DNA of 64,000 nucleotides from CAVZMI01 sp050011775 (GTDB taxonomy: Bacteria; Bacteroidota; Ignavibacteria; UBA10030; CAVZMI01): positions 242,916 through 306,915 of the forward strand of contig JBEKIL010000002.1 of NCBI GenBank assembly GCA_050011775.1, read 5' to 3'. Shown one piece after another: positions 61,355 to 64,000 of this stretch (within the stretch, counting starts at the first letter, position 1; the number at the start of each line of letters is the position of its first letter). A program made the position numbers and the translations under genes. Under the pieces are notes generated by a model. That model did not search any database. It was not told the DNA's origin and was given only the letters and a program-made list of their open reading frames with translations.

Positions 61355-61483
61355 GGCAATTTTGCACAACATGTGCGGGCACCACGCAGTCCCGCTTGCC
61401 GCTATGAATGATTCATTTTTTGTGGCAAGCGGGGTTGAGTGTTCTTCACGTCGTGGTGCCCGCTATTATCTGCAGTTGCCCGC
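61355..61483 (-). repeat. attC-like recombination site 2 (after the BNR-repeat gene)
   Basis: Nested inverted repeats: GCACAAC (61364-61370) opposite GTTGCCC (61475-61481), GCGGGCACCACG (61375-61386) with CGTGGTGCCCGC (61452-61463), and CCCGCTTGCC with GGCAAGCGGG inside. On the minus strand the right-hand core reads GTTGTGCAAAATTGCC, matching GTTATGCGCAATTGCC of site 1. It lies just downstream of the gene at 61524, as an integron cassette would. Confidence 0.55.
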
Positions 61484-61523
61484 CTGCAACCCACCTTGTG
61501 GGACTTTGGCCGGGTAGGCCCGT

Positions 61524-62780
61524 TCATCGCAAGAGAAGTAGTTTTTTTGTCTCAACAAATGTTCCAGCCTCTAATCGGTAATAGTAAACACAACTCGCAA
61601 AACCAGATGCATTCCATTCTCTTGTGTAAGTACCTGCATTCATTTGTTGCGAAACTAGCTTAGCGACTTCTTGTCCAAGATTGTCGTAAATATTCAACGT
61701 TACATATGTTGCCTTCGGGAGTGAAAATTGTATCGTCGTATTCGGATTAAATGGATTCGGGTAGTTATCTTCGAGTGTGAATTCGTCTGACGTTTCATCT
61801 GTTATTTGACGGACTGATGTAATCATTTGGTCGAGAGGTCGCCTCCAAACATTGCCGTCATCAAGCCCGGCAAAGAGATAGTTACCGGAAATGGCAAAAG
61901 ACCTGACGGTAGTCTTCAGCAGTCCCGAATTGACCTCGGTCCATCTTGCACCGTTGTCGGTTGAAAGGAAAACACCGCCGCCAGTCCCGGCAAAGAGATT
62001 TCCTGACAGGTCATGAGTAAGAGAATAGACATACATGTTTGTCAGGCCGGTATACGCGGCTGTCCATGCTGCGCCTTTGTTGATTGATCGAAACACGCCG
62101 CCAGAAGTGCCGGCAAAAAGATTCGTATCGCTGACGGCAAGAGAATACACGTCCTTATACGGCAGGCCGCCATTGACCAGAGCCCAGCTTATGCTGTTGT
62201 TGGTTGAAAGAAGAATGACACCGTCCATTGTGGTTCCGGCAAAGAGATTTGTATCGCTCAAGGCAAATGCACAGACATAAGGACCTGACGGACCGTGCGG
62301 AGTCCAGCTCGTGCCGTTGTTGGTGGAAAGAAAAACGCTGCCGGTTGGACCGCCGGTTGCACCGGCAAAGAGATTCGTGCCGTTACCGCCGCTTGCGGGG
62401 GAAACGGCAAGAGACCTGATGACATTGTTTGTCAATCCTGAATTGACCGGAGTCCAGCTTGTGCCGTCGTTGGTAGAAAGAAAAACGCCGCCGGAAGTCC
62501 CGGCAAAGAGATTCATATCGGACCCGTCACCGGTTGGGATGATGGCAAGAGCGCGGACACTGGTGTTCTCCAATCCAGAATTGATTACACTCCAGCTTGT
62601 GCCGTTGTTGGTAGAAAGAAAAACACCAATATTTGTCCCGGCATAAAGATTCGAATCATTTACGGTAAGGCAATAAACGAAGCCTGCGTAGGGGCCGTTT
62701 GTTTGAATCCATTGTGCATGCAAAATATCTATTGGCGGAATCAGAGCAAGGATAAGTACGAAAAGCTTAATTTTGTTCAT
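61524..62780 (-). CDS. Secreted BNR/Asp-box repeat protein with type IX sorting domain
   Basis: A 418-residue exported protein. A signal peptide (ending LHA) is followed by about seven Ycf48/BNR-like propeller repeats, each with NLFAGT-GGVFLSTNNGTSW-type phrases, then a type A T9SS sorting domain (NYPNPFNP...LLLLR). It is probably a surface propeller protein. It begins 35 bases after attC-like site 1, with GAGGAG before the ATG, and ends 40 bases before site 2, so gene plus site 2 form a cassette-like unit. Confidence 0.82.
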   Translation of the reverse strand: MNKIKLFVLILALIPPIDILHAQWIQTNGPYAGFVYCLTVNDSNLYAGTNIGVFLSTNNGTSWSVINSGLENTSVRALAIIPTGDGSDMNLFAGTSGGVFLSTNDGTSWTPVNSGLTNNVIRSLAVSPASGGNGTNLFAGATGGPTGSVFLSTNNGTSWTPHGPSGPYVCAFALSDTNLFAGTTMDGVILLSTNNSISWALVNGGLPYKDVYSLAVSDTNLFAGTSGGVFRSINKGAAWTAAYTGLTNMYVYSLTHDLSGNLFAGTGGGVFLSTDNGARWTEVNSGLLKTTVRSFAISGNYLFAGLDDGNVWRRPLDQMITSVRQITDETSDEFTLEDNYPNPFNPNTTIQFSLPKATYVTLNIYDNLGQEVAKLVSQQMNAGTYTREWNASGFASCVYYYRLEAGTFVETKKLLLLR

Positions 62781-62813
62781 TTCAGTGACTCCTCATCAGT
62801 TGATTGCTTGACG

Positions 62814-63000
62814 GGCAATTGCGCATAACGGTAGGTATACCTGACGTTTGCGAGCCTTAGAGCCAGACTTGCCGCTCTTAGGCTCGCAAATGTGCCGCAC
62901 TTTTTGTCTTTCTTCTCCGATCTACCCAACAAAAAGTAAGGCTGAGCATCGCGCGCAGCTTGCGAGCATGGAGCAGAACAGATATACCTTGTTAGGCGCA
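62814..63000 (-). repeat. attC-like recombination site 1 (after the TIR gene)
   Basis: On the minus strand it starts TGCGCCTAACAAGGTATA (63000 leftward) and ends GGTATACCTACCGTTATGCGCA, so the outer boxes GCCTAAC and GTTATGC and the inner boxes GGTATA and TATACC are inverted copies, as in integron attC sites. An internal 17-bp hairpin (TTTGCGAGC...GCTCGCAAA, 62847-62890) fills the centre. The TIR gene stop TAA lies inside the GCCTAAC box. No integrase is in the window. Confidence 0.6.
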
Positions 63001-63858
63001 GTTTTTAAGGTCTCGTACAATACTATTTAATTTCTCTATTACTGCTCTCCTATCATCAATAGGGTTTAATATCTTTGATTTTAGAAGAATTATATTTTTT
63101 GTTGTCGTTAATTTTCTAATAATTTGAATGGTCTCATGAATATTTTCATAACTAATATCCGGAAGCATGTTGATAATTGAGTTATACCCTCTATTTGTAA
63201 ATTTATATTGCAAGAGAAGCTTTTTGGCATGATCTCGAACATGTGTATTATTATTTCTAAGTAGAGTAATTAACAAGTCAAATGTATCATCATTTTTATA
63301 ATTTTCTAATAAATCTATTCTTCCTAATAACAATTCAAATGTTGGCCCAGTAATAGTCATATTTTCTTCAACGACTTCAAAGATATCATTCTTTATTTTA
63401 TTTTCTAGATTTACTATATCGTTATCCTCCAATAATGAAGAATAAAATTTATTAAAACTATTATTTGTTATTGACGATGAATACTTCGGAAATATTATGC
63501 TAATTGCGTTCTTCAAGCCGCTTCTGTCATCGATACTAACCCCCATTTGCATAAGATAACTCGGCAGTTTTTCAAAAGGAATATCGATAAGCACTGGTAG
63601 TATCAAACACTTTTTTCCATCTGCATATCCTATTTCATAGGCGCACCATTGACTAGCTAATGAGTTTTTAGAAGCTATAAAAATCAAACAATTACATCTT
63701 CTTAAACTATATTTTATTGACTCATAAAAGTTTTTACCATATAGTAATTCCGAACATAGAAATATTTTTACATCGCCAGTTAATAATGTCATTAGACCAT
63801 CATATAATTTCTTAGCGATTATATAATCTTTCTTTGAATAACTAATAAAGACTTCCAC
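62992..63858 (-). CDS. TIR-domain protein with C-terminal helical-repeat region
   Basis: A 288-residue protein from a GTG start at 63858, preceded by AAGGA at eight bases. An upstream open frame to 63978 lacks protein-like sequence. Residues 1-125 are a TIR domain (VFISYSKKD, KIFLCSELLYGKNF, NSLASQWCAYEIGYA) with the putative NAD-cleaving Glu75 following Trp71. Residues 150-288 are helical and resemble HEAT-type repeats (FDLLITLLRNNNTHVRDHAKKLLL). TIR proteins of bacteria often act in anti-phage defence by depleting NAD. The gene is visibly AT-richer than its surroundings, which suggests transfer. Confidence 0.8.
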   Translation of the reverse strand: MEVFISYSKKDYIIAKKLYDGLMTLLTGDVKIFLCSELLYGKNFYESIKYSLRRCNCLIFIASKNSLASQWCAYEIGYADGKKCLILPVLIDIPFEKLPSYLMQMGVSIDDRSGLKNAISIIFPKYSSSITNNSFNKFYSSLLEDNDIVNLENKIKNDIFEVVEENMTITGPTFELLLGRIDLLENYKNDDTFDLLITLLRNNNTHVRDHAKKLLLQYKFTNRGYNSIINMLPDISYENIHETIQIIRKLTTTKNIILLKSKILNPIDDRRAVIEKLNSIVRDLKNCA

Positions 63859-64000
63859 ATTAGTTTCCTTGAAAATTGCGGCTGCTATGTATAAAGTCAA
63901 GAGCCAAACGTTTCGGTGGTCGAGTGTAAGAACCCAAACCAGCCTGCTATTCGTGGTCCTGTCACTTAGACAAGCCACAAGTAATAATCCGAAGTATTCA

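Noticed and set aside
61524..62780. Regularly repeated DNA that could suggest a CRISPR or tandem array
   Set aside because: The repeats are codon-phased propeller repeats (GGVFLSTNNGTSW) of variable length within one protein, not identical repeats with unique spacers.

Overview
The window looks like a chromosomal segment of an anaerobic or facultative bacterium of the Fibrobacterota-Chlorobiota-Bacteroidota (FCB) group, most likely near Ignavibacteria. The evidence is the type IX secretion C-terminal sorting domains with the NYPNPFNP motif (48120-49601 and 61524-62780), many secreted or outer-membrane proteins with short downstream hairpins, a DUF4834-like membrane protein, and both GltX and GlnS. 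I assign no species.

Layout. 1-2290: the end of leuB, a tRNA-Ser(GCT) sitting inside a broken second tRNA-Ser copy, hairpin repeats and a VapBC-type toxin-antitoxin pair. 2540-4927: phosphoketolase. 5456-19480: a ten-gene same-strand operon that is the centrepiece. It encodes MetF and MetV-type methylenetetrahydrofolate reductase subunits, HdrC, HdrB, a giant HdrA-GltD-HdrA fusion, two MvhD-type subunits, and glutamate synthase modules (a glutaminase/GXGXG protein, an FMN/ferredoxin protein and a diverged paralogue of the latter). The parts of a MetFV-HdrABC-MvhD complex and of a split glutamate synthase are interleaved, and the only GltD module is embedded inside HdrA. 19609-23616: a GH30-like glycosidase, a lipoprotein and a degenerate sigma-54-activator-like ATPase. 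23644-37538: a phosphate island with two complete Pst transporters, two phoU genes, a porin, two paralogous small membrane proteins, two matching Pho-box-like sites and PhoBR. The second Pst system has two adjacent ATPase genes whose nucleotide-site motifs are degenerate in complementary ways. 37801-47862: housekeeping genes (htpX, gltX, glnS, folB, folK, a deoxynucleoside kinase, argH) mixed with small envelope proteins. 48120-55179: secreted or accessory genes. 55424-59607: etfB, a ferredoxin-fused etfA and a membrane Fe-S oxidoreductase, probably linking ETF to menaquinone. 60120-63858: asnA followed, reading leftward from the right edge, by two gene-plus-attC-like units resembling integron cassettes. 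One unit carries an AT-rich TIR-domain protein.

Working model. The 14-kb operon probably makes an electron-bifurcating or confurcating supercomplex that couples NAD(P)H, an Hdr Fe-S relay, methylene-THF reduction and possibly glutamate synthesis. The gene order and domain content can be read from the sequence; the coupling is inference.
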